Shown here one piece after another: positions 22,199 through 34,339 of a stretch of 64,000 bases of DNA. A model generated the notes under the pieces. That model did no database searches and was not told the DNA's origin. It saw nothing but the letters and a program-made list of their open reading frames with translations. Position 1 is the first letter of the stretch, and each line of letters opens with the position of its first letter. A program made the translations under genes and the position numbers. Origin of the DNA: Alnus glutinosa (taxonomy: Eukaryota > Streptophyta > Magnoliopsida > Fagales > Betulaceae); the NCBI RefSeq assembly GCF_958979055.1, contig NC_084889.1, positions 28,226,261 through 28,290,260 on the forward strand, read 5' to 3'.

Positions 22199-22866
22199 AC
22201 CCAAACGAGCTCAAAGTAAAATAATTTTGAACTACTCTAAAAAATTAATTACGTAGCACCTTCCTTTTCAACCCCAAACATATTTAATACTTAGTACGAT
22301 AAACATGTCAAAAAAAATACTTAATACGATAACCTTCAACCGTGCTTGACTTTATATATATATATATATGGGTTGGAATTCTTGAGCATAATCAATAGTG
22401 GCCATCATTTTCACTAATTACCTCTTGACCAAAAGATTTATTTAGAAAGAAAAGAAAAATGATTTTTTAGTTAAAATTGATGGAAAATTTGTTAAATCAG
22501 ATGTGAATACTCTTATTACTCGAATCTGAATCTGAATCCGTTAAGGAGAGATATAAGTGACTACTTTTTTGTTTGTCCGTTTTATTTTATCTTTTTTAAA
22601 TTAAAACATTAACAATTAACTCAAAACATAAAATACTTGGAATTATTTTTCATTTTTATGTTATGTTAAAATATTTTTTCAAACAAAAAACACAATTTAA
22701 AAAGCATTATCGTTACATTATTGGGGCATTTGGAAGAAAATAATATTTTAAAATTCTTAGAATCTTCACGTTATATACGTTTTTTATTGGACATTTTTTC
22801 AGTTATACAAGAAAAGTTAAATTATGTAATAATTTTCTCATGGTTATTGTTTTTAATGTTACTTTT
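20531..22866. other. Non-coding upstream flank of copy A
   Basis: AT-rich DNA shared with unit B; 21500-21850 matches 43265-43600 closely (acgcgtggcatttgctttt...). No gene is seen. It contains A- and T-tracts and a (TA)n stretch near 22345. Confidence 0.6.
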
Positions 22867-23048
22867 GAGGAATGCTACATATCATCCCATTGTCCTCCTT
22901 TTATCCTCCTAAAATTGATGTGGCTCTTAAAATTACCATTGAATTTATGATAGATCATTGTTGGATTTTGATCCAATAGTGATTTTAATAGCCACATTAA
23001 TTTTGGGAGGACAAAAAGAGGACAAGAGGATGATATGTAGCATTCTTC
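22867..23048. mobile_element. MULE-type MITE with perfect 9-bp target duplication
   Basis: This is a 182-bp foldback element. Termini are GAGGAATGCTACATATCATCC and the complement of GAAGAATGCTACATATCATC; arms of about 65 bp surround a short centre. GTTACTTTT flanks both sides (22858-22866 and 23049-23057). It is absent from unit B. Confidence 0.85.
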
Positions 23049-23721
23049 GTTACTTTTTGGGTTTGACCATGACATTTGTAAAATCTAAATATAACCGTGA
23101 TGAAATACTTTATTCCACAAAAAAATTAACAAGTATTATTTAGTTATTGATGAAAAATCAAATAGTATAGATAATTTAAATATTAAGAAACGAAAGAAAA
23201 ACAACGACTTATATATAATTTTTCTTATATGCCATTTTTTGTTTATTTTTTAAATAATTTTATTATCAACCAAGCATAGAAATCTTATATTTCATGAAAC
23301 TTTATCATATTCTTAATCATTTTCAAACGTGAAAATAATCACATAACTAAAAATTGAAATTTTGAAGAATCACATTCATGAGAATATAAACATCAAGGAA
23401 AATGTTTAGGTCATGTGAATCAAACACCAGGTATATTTAAGGGTAAATTTCTACTTGCTCAACAAAAGGATAAAAATTTATAAAAAATGGGTTTGTAGAA
23501 AATTTTATACAATCCACATATAAGAGTGACATGTGTCATTTAAACAAACACATGTTTTTTTTATTAATACTATTAAAAATTGACATGTGTTTATTAGCAT
23601 TTTAGAAGCACATGTTGTTTTAATAGTACGTACTGTTCGCATGCTTTTCTAATAGCATTAATAAAAAAATATGTGATTTTTATATATTTAAATGACACAT
23701 GTCACTTTTATACGTGATAAT

Positions 23722-24222
23722 GTTTTTTTTTTTTTTTTTTAACAAAATAGCATGTGCTATAATTAATACTGCAAACAGCCCATAGGCTTACAACTTGAAA
23801 GTAAGGGACATGACCTCCAACTCTCTAAGTCAGAAGGATCTGGTTTAGTAAAACAGCTGTCTAAGCAGAAATACAAATCTTACAAGAAGAACACTGAAGT
23901 CTCTCTGACAATAACGCTCATTCTCTAAAGAAAGAGAGCAGATCTAGCACTTAGCCAACAAATAATCTCATAAAATTTGAACCAAACACAAGCAGGCTGA
24001 AACCGGAGAAACAAAAGAAAAACACCAAAAACACAGAGGCAAAAAAACATCCAAAACAACCTGCTATCAGTGGGGGAAGAGCCGACATGTCGGACGGCGG
24101 CTCGTGAAGGATGCGCGTCGTCACCGAGGCCACCCAGACGGAGATCTGACATCGTAATACCTGATGCCACCGAGCACGACCAGAAAAAAGACGGAGCATA
24201 GCCCTCACGCGCACCACATAAT
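23722..24222 (-). mobile_element. Retroposon fragment, minus strand
   Basis: A T-run (23722-23740) is followed by sequence whose complement ends in an A tail. The right part is GC-rich (24060-24215). The complement shares gcgcgtgagggct with the 15-kb retroposon. It is not present in unit B. The target duplication is not clear. Confidence 0.55.
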
Positions 24223-24229
24223 AGAGAGA

Positions 24230-24464
24230 AGTTTAAAATTACTTACAAATTGATTTTTAAAAAATTTATGTATAAAAGAGTTCTTGAGAGTGAGTGAGAG
24301 TAAAATCTATTTGACTTTCAAATTATAGATAGCGGTAAATGTCCAGACTGGATATCTTCAGTTTTTTTACCATTTGCAAACTTCACCCACCTTTTGGCCT
24401 TTTCAGTCATATATTCTATTCGTCGTTGCTTCAGCTTCAGAGGCTTCGGTCCCATTTTTCAATC
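24230..24464 (+). promoter_or_regulatory. Former IREH1 promoter of copy A, now cut off by the MULE
   Basis: 24305-24464 matches 44875-45040, the DNA just upstream of the IREH1 leader in unit B. The MULE begins at 24465, so this promoter is 10.35 kb away from the pseudogene leader. Confidence 0.8.
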
Positions 24465-24677
24465 GAGAAATGATACTGGTACACAGATTTTACAACAACG
24501 TTACAACAGTCTTACGTGGAAAGTGAGTTTAAACCTTTTTTTCGTTTTTTGAATTTTGAATATCACAGTAGCCTTTTCGTCAAAACCGGTTGGGGGGAAA
24601 TGAAAAATTTCATTTCCCCCAAAGCTGAACGAACGCACCCCCCCTCTCTCTCTCTGAATTCTCTCCGTACAGTCCCC
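24465..24677 (+). repeat. Left terminal inverted repeat of the MULE
   Basis: It runs from GAGAAATG to gtacagtcccc and pairs with 34624-34814. It has about 22 extra bases near 24550-24575 relative to the right end, and scattered mismatches inside the perfect outer 45 bp. Confidence 0.92.
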
Positions 24678-25180
24678 GTCCCCAGCCCCTCCGCCCATCG
24701 GAAACCGCCGGCCCCAGCCCCGCTCTCTCTCCCGCCGGATCTGCCGAGCCCAGCCCCGCTCTCTCTCTCGCCGTTTCTGCCGCGCCCAGCCCCGCGGTCT
24801 CTCCCTCCGGATCTGCCGCCCCCAGCCCCGCGGTCTCTCCCGCCGGATCTGCCGCCCCCAGCCCCGCGGTCTCTCCCGCCGGATCTGCCCCCCCCAGCCC
24901 CGCTCTCTCTCCCGCCGGATCTGCCCCCCCAGCCCCGCGCTCTCTCCCGCCGGATCTGCCGCCCCCAGCCCCGCTCTCTCTCCCGCCGGATCTGCCTGCT
25001 CCGTCCGTCGGAAACCGCCGCCCGCAGCCCCTCTCTCTCTCTCCCGCCGGATCTGCCTGCTCCGTCCGTCGGAAACCGCCGGCCCCAGCCCCTCTCTCTG
25101 TGGCCGGATCTGCCTGCTCCGTCCGTCGGAAACCGCCGCCCCCAGCCCCTCTCTCTCCAGCTCGCTCCAGCGGACAGGAA
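24678..25180. repeat. GC-rich subterminal tandem array, left side of the MULE
   Basis: About eight units near 55 bp ('cagccccgctctctctcccgc' type with 'cggatctgccg') are followed by three units near 65 bp that add 'ctgctccgtccgtcggaaac'. The long open frames on both strands here are artefacts of the repeat. Confidence 0.85.
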
Positions 25181-26271
25181 AGAATAACTGTTGGCAGAAA
25201 CATTCTTTCCTAGTCCACCCATTCCAATGGTTTCCTGTTATTCCTCCGTCTACTTTTGGTTGATTGCTCCGATCTGGTAAGTATATCTGAGCGTTACCTC
25301 TCCCTTTTGTAATTTCCATTACTCATCTGCCTGATTACTGATTAACTGCTTCAAAGATTTTTAGATGTATGTTTATATAACACCTTTTAGCAGCCGGATG
25401 TTATCTGCGGGTTCCACAAATGGGTTATTCGTCTGTGATCTGAGGAAGGGTGCAAAAGTAATGATTCATCCATTTCATTTCCGAAATATATAATTTCTGT
25501 TGTTTATTTTAAGTTTTTGAAGATCTGTTAGTGTACTAGTGTAAAAATAACAGTCCATTAATTTTGTTATGTTTTGGGTTCGATTTGCTTTTTCAACATT
25601 CAATGATCTAGTTTTTTTTTTTCTTTGTTCTGGGTTCTCTTTGAATGGACTAGGATTTGAAGACAACTAAAATTGGAGCAGGCTTAGGCTGGAAAACCTT
25701 GCATCTAGAACATTAGCAAAGGTATGTCTGTTAGCCTCTTGCAAAATCATGTTGTAATGTGCTTATATTGCCATGGCATTCTTCCAGATAGGCCTCCTTT
25801 GCATGCAAGATCCTCTGCTCATACATGCCATTCAATATGATAGTTGATTTATTAGATAATTGCTTGACATGCTTAAACTATTAGAGAATATTCTTCCCAA
25901 AAAAAAAAATTAGTCAGTATTCCTATTGGTGAATGTTCAATTGTCAGATTGTTCATGAAGATGAAGACTTTTGATAATTGTTCTGTTTATATTACATCTT
26001 TGTATTTATGTTTTACATAAGAAGAATGGTTGTTTATTTTTCTATTGTTTGTTGTTCTCTGTTGCTTGGCCAGGTTGGTATGGCATGAATTCTCTGTTTT
26101 TGGAAAAATTGAATAGGCAAAATTCTTTGGTCCATGCTTTACATGTGGGTTTGCTTGCTATAAAATAAATATGAGGATCTCAGCATTGAAAAAAGGGCAA
26201 GAGTAGTTTACCCGATTGGCATGATTATTATTATTATTGTTATTTTATTTTTTTTGTGTAGGCCCGAAAAA
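25181..26271 (+). promoter_or_regulatory. Probable leader and 5' UTR introns of the GRF gene
   Basis: Donor-like sites ctg/gtaagt near 25276 and aag/gtatgt near 25720, and an acceptor tgtag at 26258-26262, would allow a spliced leader starting near the left terminal repeat. No protein is seen. This is an inference from splice motifs only. Confidence 0.4.
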
Positions 26272-26795
26272 ATGTCAGTAAATAGTGATGCGTCAATACC
26301 CCATCCATTATGTTACTGTGGAGTGCATGCACGTTTAAGGTACTCATGGACTAGTGACAACCCCGGAAGAAAGTTGTACGGTTGTATAAAGTATAAGGTA
26401 ATTTTCAAATAAATTATTTGTGCTTTATGTTTTCCTTAGTAATTTATGACATTTACTATTATATTTTAACGCAGAAAGATGGGGATTGTGATTTTTTTAT
26501 GTGGGCTGATAACCGAATGACTTCTTATGAGAAGAGATTGGAGGAACATATGAGAGACATAGAGGAAGGGAGACGGGCTGATATTGAGAAAGTTGAGAAG
26601 ATGACAATGGCCAATATTGACAGACTTGAGAAACTAATTGAAACAAGACACAACGAACAATATGAGAGACTTCGGTTGGAGTTGGGTCTTAATAGAAAGA
26701 TGTTTTGGGCAGCAGTAGTTGTAATCATTTTGGGCATTGTAATTTATTTTAGTAGTTATAGCAGTTCTGAAGTTAGCTACTTGATGTTAGAATGA
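26272..26795 (+). CDS. GRF-type zinc-finger, coiled-coil, single-pass membrane protein
   Basis: Exons 26272-26397 and 26475-26795 give 148 residues; the intron is phase 0 (AAG/gtaatt, acgcag/AAA). Residues 12-55 form a GRF zinc finger (LCYCGVHARLRYSWTSDNPG, then RKLYGCIKY, KDGDCDFFMW), with four putative metal ligands in C-x-C...C...C order. Residues about 65-120 are charged and helical (KRLEEHMRDIEEGR and on), a likely coiled coil. Residues about 124-141 (FWAAVVVIILGIVIYFSS) form one membrane helix near the C-terminus. GRF fingers bind single-stranded nucleic acid in characterised proteins. It is encoded at the left end of the MULE and transcribed inward, facing the transposase gene. Function in transposition is unknown. 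Confidence 0.82.
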
Positions 26796-27844
26796 AAGAT
26801 GAAAACATTATTAGGTTAAAAATTGTCATTGTCAAATATTTTATGTTCTTATTAGTTTCAGAATAGAAGTGGTTGAAGGAAACCTTACTTTTGCCACTTG
26901 GATTTCCTCATATATTATGATTGACACGTCTATTTAAATGCTATTTAACATCTCTTTTCTATAGTAGTAGATATGTAAGTGCATTAGCAACTTTAAATCT
27001 GAAGGAGGAGAATTATTTCCACCAAACAAGAATTATTTCCACCAAAAAACAACTAAGGATGATGATTTTGACCAAAGACAAAAGTGCTTGGATGGTGATT
27101 GGTCTTTTCCTGTTTTCTCTTACCATACATTTTCTTCAACAAACAACAGAAGATGGGGCATCCTATTCTGCCACTAATTTCCACGTTTCTATCCACCTTT
27201 TGTAGCAAACAAAGCTCTATTTTCATTCATACAAGCAAAGGCTCATCAGTTAAAGAGAACCATAAAGTGACAAAAGTGGGTCACATAAATTCATATAAAA
27301 GCTTCTCTACAACAAACCCTCCCCAATTAGACTTGCTCCTCTGCAATTTAGAAGCTGGATTCTATCATAGGAACTGACCCACCAGCTGCCACAATTTGTT
27401 GCTCAAGCTGCAATCATTTTTGAAAAACAATAAATACAACAAGCAATAGCTATTCAACAAATAATAATCTTGCAACGACAATGACTAAAATAGATAAAAG
27501 CACTAATTCGATTTATAATATGGACCGGTACTGATATATATATATATATATATATTGTTCTATTTTACACATGACCCATCGCTGGGCAGACCCTGGCCTC
27601 CAAAAAATTGAAACAACAAATAAGATGATTTCATATACATGTATTGGAATTATTACAACATTCACTTTTCTCTTTCAAAGCAGAACATTACAAAGAACCG
27701 TATACCATACAATCGATCACATGAACCGCAAACTCCTTTATTAGCAATCCAAAACTATATGGCTACACACAAAACAACTTGATAGAGTCACAACCTTAAC
27801 TTGTGATGGCGGAAATTAAACAAGCAAATATAACCAGACAAGCC
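26796..27844. other. MULE interior, nothing recognised
   Basis: AT-rich sequence between the two convergent gene sets, with a (TA)n run near 27536. It may hold the 3' ends of both transcripts. Confidence 0.4.
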
Positions 27845-28140
27845 CTAGTACTCATCAGGGTGTGCCAAGAGGTAGCCCTCAACAGCTTTGAAAAGTCCCG
27901 AGGACTTTTCTTTGCCAGCCTTAATTTGCTCTTCCTTTATCTCATGGTCCCCTTTGGTGTGATACTTGCTAATGCTCTTCAAGATAGATCCCCCATCAGG
28001 GGATGCTACTATCTTGATCTCGTAATTGATTTTCTCCAGTATGTCCGACAAAGCATCACCTTCAATCACACTGTAGCTATATGTAAAGTTTGCGTGGTCA
28101 ATTTCCTCAACCTTGTGCTTCACGTATTTGAATTGGCTGC
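27845..28140 (-). pseudogene. Captured PR-10 (Bet v 1 family) second exon
   Basis: On the minus strand an acceptor (ttttgcag, ending at 28141) leads into a phase-1 exon that reads [20 protein letters not shown], then [36 protein letters not shown] and ends [15 protein letters not shown] plus TAG. This is the second half of a PR-10 protein, whose single intron sits at this position. Exon 1 (with the P-loop) was not found nearby, so it is a fragment. The open frame is intact. It is one of the host sequences carried in the MULE. Confidence 0.85.
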
Positions 28141-29073
28141 CTGCAAAATATTGAACAAGATAATATTACTTCTTTTTATAGTATAACCCAAGTCTCTCAA
28201 AAGTGAGTCAAGTAGTTCTAAAATGCTATAGAGATTATATATGGTAGAAATTAATAAGATGTATCCCTTTGTTCTCATTCATCTAACATGAAATCTGGAC
28301 TACAATAAAATATCCCTTTGTTCTCATTCATATCTACTTCTGTTACTCCTATTATTGACTTTTTAGCATCTGTCCATCTATCATCATAAAGCAAATTCTA
28401 AGAGATATCAGACATTATAAATTTTTATTGAATAGAGATGAGGGGTAAGTTAGACATTTAACCAAGAATATGCAGAGATTGTATCCAATATTCAAATTGA
28501 TAGCAACAAGGAAGTCCTAGCATAAGCAAAATATAGTCAACATAAAAGCATGAAACAAGGCAAGGCTGTACATACTGATAGAATAGTAAAAAGTGAACAT
28601 TTCATATGCATAGAATAAAGATGCTGATCAAGAACTTTTGACCAAACAATTCCAGCTATGCCAGCATAGTCTAAGAAAACCATTACCCGCGATTCATCAT
28701 GTTTTAATTCAGGTCAACATCAACTTCGTCTGCAATTCAGTCTCAATACAGCTCAAGAGAATACAAGATATCCAGCTCTCATGAACAAACAAACAAACTT
28801 TAACTCATGTAAAAACCTGATGAATTGTGCAAGTAGATCAACCAATATTGAATGCCTAGAGTGTGCAACTAACAATTCAGCAATTACTTCAATGAACTCA
28901 GAGGACTAAAGCAGTAGATCAACAAGAATCTATATATGCATTATTTCTCTATTTCACAATCTATTAACTGAACTCAGTGAAATTTTCTAACTGAAAAAGG
29001 CAAAAAAAAAGAAAGAAAAAAGACAAAAGACAAAAGATTTTACTAGAGAATATGGGAATAAACATGTACATAC
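28141..29073. other. MULE interior between captured fragments, nothing recognised
   Basis: AT-rich with no recognised exon on either strand. A short block (gatatccctttgttctcattcat) is repeated near 28262 and 28310. Confidence 0.4.
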
Positions 29074-29407
29074 CAAGTTTGATGAACAAAACAGATATGA
29101 CCCCTAAAATATGCTCATTTGGAGTTCCATTATGAGCACTGAGGGCATTCTCAAAGACAGCACATATCGATTTAATTGTGCTTGCTTCCATGCTCTCCTG
29201 ATGTTCATAAAGAACCTCCAAATGTTCGGGTTTCATCGAGGTATTATCTTTTGACCCATCTACAGCTCTCAAACCACTTAATTTAACTGCGAGAGGCATA
29301 TGATTTTTAAGCAAAAACAGTACCAACTTGCTCGCTGCCTTGATAACAGCCGAGCCTTTAAAAGAAGTAAAAACCTTCTCAAGATAATCTTGAGCACATC
29401 TCCTAAC
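29074..29407 (-). pseudogene. Captured RRP12-like (NUC173) fragment
   Basis: The minus-strand exon is bounded by aatgcag/GTTAGG and CTTG/gtatgt, 111 codons open. It reads VRRCAQDYLEKVFTSFKGSA, KLVLFLLKNHMPLAVKLSG, DGSKDNTSMKPEHLEVLYE, then SMEASTIKSICAVFENALS and NGTPNEHILGVISVLFIKLG. These blocks recall plant RRP12-like HEAT-repeat proteins of pre-ribosome export. The two halves may be joined out of their native order. Identification is from memory of the family and less secure than the PR-10 call. Confidence 0.5.
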
Positions 29408-29982
29408 CTGCATTGAAGCAATCAAAATATCAATAAACCACTTATTAACTTGCTTTAAAATTTTCTACAAACGATCATTGCACTAATTAATCAACATATT
29501 CCGCATTCTATACACATAAACTGTCCATTGGTGCAAACCTTGCTGCAGCACCCAAAACCTGCAATCACCCAAGACAATCATCAACTACAAACAAACAAAT
29601 TTAAATAAAAACTAATATAAATGATCTAGTTGCGGTGCACAGAAGGCAATATTATGAACACAAACCTTTGTCCATGTATCTGTTGTAAAGCTCAATCAAC
29701 TGGGTGTAGTTCGTATCTGAAAACCCACTGTATATTCAAAATCAACCAACCAAAATGTAAAGAAAAAAAAAATAACATAAAAAAGAAAATAGCATACACC
29801 ATCCAAAATTGACCTACATCTCTTTAGCTAGTACACAACATATATGAACATCATATAAGAACCAAAAAAAAAAAAAAATTACAATAAAATAAAATAGAGT
29901 CGTCAATATTTTCCAGTACATCCAGGAGTCCATTAGCTCCATTACAACTCCATCACAAATACCATTAACTATCATATTGGCC
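29408..29982. other. Possible additional exon scraps
   Basis: On the minus strand a short frame reads YTQLIELYNRYMDK with a donor-like gtttgt after it (about 29720-29670), and another reads VLGAAARFAPMDS (about 29560-29520). They join in phase if spliced, and may belong to the same captured gene as 29074-29407. I could not name them with confidence. Confidence 0.3.
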
Positions 29983-32900
29983 TCAAGGTGGAAGTAAACC
30001 ATTCATCAGAAGACGTATAGTTGACCGCATAACATCAGTAATTGTCGGCAGGACACTTATATGGTTGAGTGCGGCATAGACTTGATTGAAGATGGGCCGC
30101 ACATGCATTTCAATTGCCGGATCAGTTGGAATTATGGAATTAAAAACGTCTGTCATCCAAGCAATTATTTCGGCTGGGTTGGTATTGAAACAATAGGGTA
30201 AAAGCCAGAACAACTGGAGTAATACTTCTTGACTCAAAGGCAGAGGATCCATAGTCAAGACCCACCGTATATCAACCTGAAAATCAACGTTAATATTCAG
30301 ACATCTAAATTGGATGCATTTTAATAACACAATACTATCAATTGATTTACCTGGGAGCATAGCCAATTCACAATTGACACATCACGCATTTGTAAGGCTG
30401 TACTGAAAGCCTCTTGGTATTTGTGTTGGCTTATCAATGTAGATAACAAATTTATGGGGTCCATTGACAAATTCACCTGATACACACATGATTCGTTTCC
30501 CTTATTGTACGCATATGAATGAATGCCAACACAAAATTTGAAAAACGCAAATTATACCTGAGAAAGAATAGAATGATGGTGACCACTGAACGTGTGAGCA
30601 ACTGTCGATGACGAAGCGACAGAATCCTGCAAAAACAGACATTGAATAAGTACGTGAAATATCAAATAATTGTCAAAAACCAATTAATAAATAAAGAGAT
30701 GTTGGCTAATCACCTGAGTACTATGATCGCGCGCTGCAGAAGGCACAGAAGGCAATGGAGATTGACTAGTGTTGTCTTGATTTTCCGTTGATTTGGAGGC
30801 CTACAATTAAAAAATGGTTTATGCAATGTGGAGAAGTACACATGTTTTTTAAGTAAGTAAAATGTGGACAGAAGTAATAAAAAAAAATAATAATAAATAA
30901 TAAATTCACTAACTTGATTTTTTCGTTTCTTCGTTTTATCATTGTTGTTTCTTGGTGGCTTGCTCGATGCTTTGGATTTCTTCACCACTGTTTCTATAAC
31001 AGATACATTTCTCTTTGTTCGTGGTCTCCCTTTACAGTCAATCTTCACAGGACTAAGCACATTTTTGCAGCTAGAAGATGCGACAGTAGCTGAAATGCCA
31101 AAAGATTGATTTTCGCAACGCCACAACTCTTTTAATTGATCAATTTTTTCCATTAGTTCCATGCAACGTTTCTCCGTGTTTACCGACGTGAGCGACAGTA
31201 ATTCTTCCAAATTGTTTCTTACTTTGTCATGTATTTGGGCATGTGAATTATCACTAATGACATCATAACTACTCTTAACCTTCGAGTACTCTCGCTTAAT
31301 ATCTTTCCTCCATCTGTCAAGAACATATCTTTGTGGCAGAGTTGTCACTTTCTTTGTCCGTAACACGGAAAGCGAATGCCTACATAGGATGCCTTTTACT
31401 TCAAACATTGCACATGTGCACTTCACTTCGAGTTCATTTTCATTGAAGTAAACAAGAAATGTCTTTTCTATTAAGTGATCTCCAACTGCAACATATTCAA
31501 CAACTTCGAAGGTAGAAATCGCACCTTCACTTTTGAGAAGAGCGTTATTACAAGACATCATTTTCACAAATTGCTCATGTACTTCTTTGAACTTCGCATT
31601 TGTGTAAACAACTTGAAACTGTTTCTCTAATTGCAAGGCACTTATACATGGGATTGTGCGATTGAAATAATCGAAATCAGCACGTGCCTCACTCTCGACC
31701 ATTCTCCTTAAAGCGTTATCATATTCATCAACAAATTCTTTCAATGTGGTTCGTGAGTGCACGTAACCATCAAAAAATACGTTCATACTTTCACTTCGCT
31801 GTGTAGTACTCATTCCCGCCCAAAACGTATCTTTCATGTATGCCGGCACCCAAAATGTCTTATCCATATATAACCCATTCAACCATGCATTATCATGAAG
31901 ATTATACTTCTCCAGAAGATCTTTCCAATTTTCCTCATATTCTTCACATGTTTGAGAGTCATACAAACATTTATTAATGGCACCCTTAATGCCATCAAAA
32001 TTAGCATGTGATCCAAACTTTTCAGGCAATTTTTTTAAAATGTGCCACATACAATATCTATGACGACTTTCAGGAAAAACAATAGCGATTGCATTTTTCA
32101 TAGCTCTATCCTGGTCTGTCATAATTGCTTTAGGGGCTTGACCATTCATGCACTCCAACCAACATTTAAACAACCACACAAATATGTCTGTATCTTCTCT
32201 TGAAATTAGTCCTGCCCCCAAAAGTATAGATTGACCATGATGATTCACTCCTACAAAAGGAGCAAATGGCATGTCATATTTATTGGTCAAATACGTTGTG
32301 TCAAACGTAATAACATCTCCAAAGAAATCATACGCTGCCCTACTCCGTGCATCAGCCCAAAAAACATTTCTTAACCTACAATCATCGTCCACATCTATTA
32401 CGTAGTAGAAGCCACTATTCTGCTTTTGCATTCTTCTGAAGTAATCACAAAGTGCTTGAGCACCACCTTTACCAAGATTGAGTTCTCTTGCCTTGTTAAT
32501 ATAATTCCGACAATCTCTCTCTCCAAAGGAAAGATTCTCAAACCCTCCACTTTCAACAACTAATGAATTGAAATTTTTACACAAACGTATTTCTGCTCTG
32601 TCATTTAGCTCAAGTCTTCTTTTTGCAGCGTCACTAATTTTCTTATTGCTTCTAAAAAATCTCGCCTTGCCCGGACTTAACGAATGATTATGCATCAACT
32701 CAACTTTACTCAAAAACCACGTTCCATCATCACATAAATTTGCACAAATCCTAGCACCACACCCTGTTTTATTTGAAATTGGAATTGGCTTCGAACAATC
32801 ACTTGTTTTAGGTCGCTCTGCACCTCCACGAGTACATATAAGCATTACGTAACCTTTTCTACCCTTCTTTTTTCTCGAGCTTCTCTGCGCTATACCAAAC

Positions 32901-33282
32901 CCAGCTTGCTTAGCATACTTCCTATAATAAGAGCAGACTTCGTCTAATGAACTAAATGTCATTGATTCTTTCGGCTCTTCAACTTTCTCATCATCCTTTA
33001 ACACCACAGGTAGTACCACATTTTCTTCCTCATCATTCAACTCTTCATCAGAAATAAATGTCATTAAATCCTTCGACTTCTCAAATTTTTCACCCATATC
33101 TATCCAAAAAAGTATACAAAATGTGTTTATAAAAAAGCCTAGAATAATAATAAAGAAAAAAACAAAACAAAACTATAACTCAAACAAAAGTGAAAAACCT
33201 AACCATTTTGACGGTCATCTTGATGGGTTAGATCATCGTCAAATTCACCCTCATTATCCAATCGTGAACTTGAAGAGTCCAT
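29983..33282 (-). CDS. FAR1-type MULE transposase fused to EDC4/VARICOSE C-terminal domain
   Basis: Six exons on the minus strand: 33282-33204, 33099-30914, 30800-30714, 30626-30558, 30476-30351, 30276-29983; introns of 74-113 bp, all GT-AG, the first phase 1 and the rest phase 0, 946 residues without a stop. Residues about 70-170 form the FAR1 DNA-binding domain ([38 protein letters not shown]). The MULE DDE transposase follows: D293 in FDTTY, D355 in [22 protein letters not shown]463 in [13 protein letters not shown] finger lies at 587-602 ([15 protein letters not shown]), then a basic tail. Exons 5-6 (808-946) read [74 protein letters not shown]: the C-terminal domain of EDC4/VARICOSE, the decapping scaffold of P-bodies. 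Fusion is predicted from frame and splice sites, not shown by RNA. A separate read-through of intron 2 would end the transposase alone. Confidence 0.82.
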
Positions 33283-34339
33283 TTAGAAAAGTGCTATATT
33301 AAAAAGTAATATAAGTTAATTGAATGAAAAAACTAAACTACATAACCTTAAAAGCATGTAATTTGACAATATTATACAAATTAAACTACATAAAGGCAGT
33401 CATAGCACTAGCTTTTTAATGCCTTCATTTTTCCTCATGGAAGTCTGACAATAAAAAACCATAGAAATCACGAGTATGTTTTCCTCATTGTACAAAAGAT
33501 GGGGCACTTTTCACTAGACATATAATGACATTGAACAACTGATACAACAATTGTTCATAAAAAATAGAAAAAAAAAAAAAAAAATTGTTTAGGATCTACT
33601 CAAACTTAAATAGACAAGGATCCAGGCAAAGTCACATATGATGCCTAAACCAAAAAAAAAAAAAGAAGATAAAATTCTGCTGTTTCTTTAGTTCAGCTCA
33701 TATAAAACCGTTTCTAAAAACAAATTTCAGAAATTTTGGGACCAATTAGCTACGGCCTAAGCTAAAGGCTAAACCTTCCTATTCACAAAAGCAAGACATT
33801 CTGTGGGTGTCAAACCACTTGCAACTTAATTAAAGGCGTGCTAAGAGGAATTTTTATAGTCCGATTTTGCGGAGTTGCAAAACTGAAAGAAACCTAATCA
33901 AAAGAAAACATGTCTCCTTTACAAAGGGATAGAAAATGTGAAAGATTTCTATTTAAACTTTCACGTGTTTGCTATTGGAAGAACAAATTGTTGAACCCTT
34001 TTACAAGAGCTACAATGCTAACTGAAATCTGTTGTTGTAAATGGATCTATCTGCCTCATAATACCGTGGGTACACACTGGATCGATGATGTCTACTTTTT
34101 TTTCTCTGCCTTGCTACTAATGATCCATCTAACTTCTAAGCTATTTTAGCCTGTGGGTTAAATTGCTTGCCTCTGTTTTCAACGAGAATCTTGACAAAAA
34201 GATAGAGATTTTATAGACTACAGATCTGACCCTGACCCGTCGGATCAAATACATGTTGTCACTGGATCATGAGACGGCCCTTATGAAATGAAAAAAACCA
34301 GCAAAATACAAACACCATATTGAGCAAAATACAAACACC
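33283..34339. other. Upstream region of the transposase gene within the MULE
   Basis: AT-rich with no coding sequence recognised. It should contain the 5' leader of the minus-strand transposase gene, driven from the right terminal repeat. Confidence 0.4.

Noticed and set aside
24501..25319. Long overlapping open frames on both strands rich in R/G/E or P/S/L
   Set aside because: They come from the GC-rich tandem array; all frames are open because of the repeat unit, and no domain is seen.
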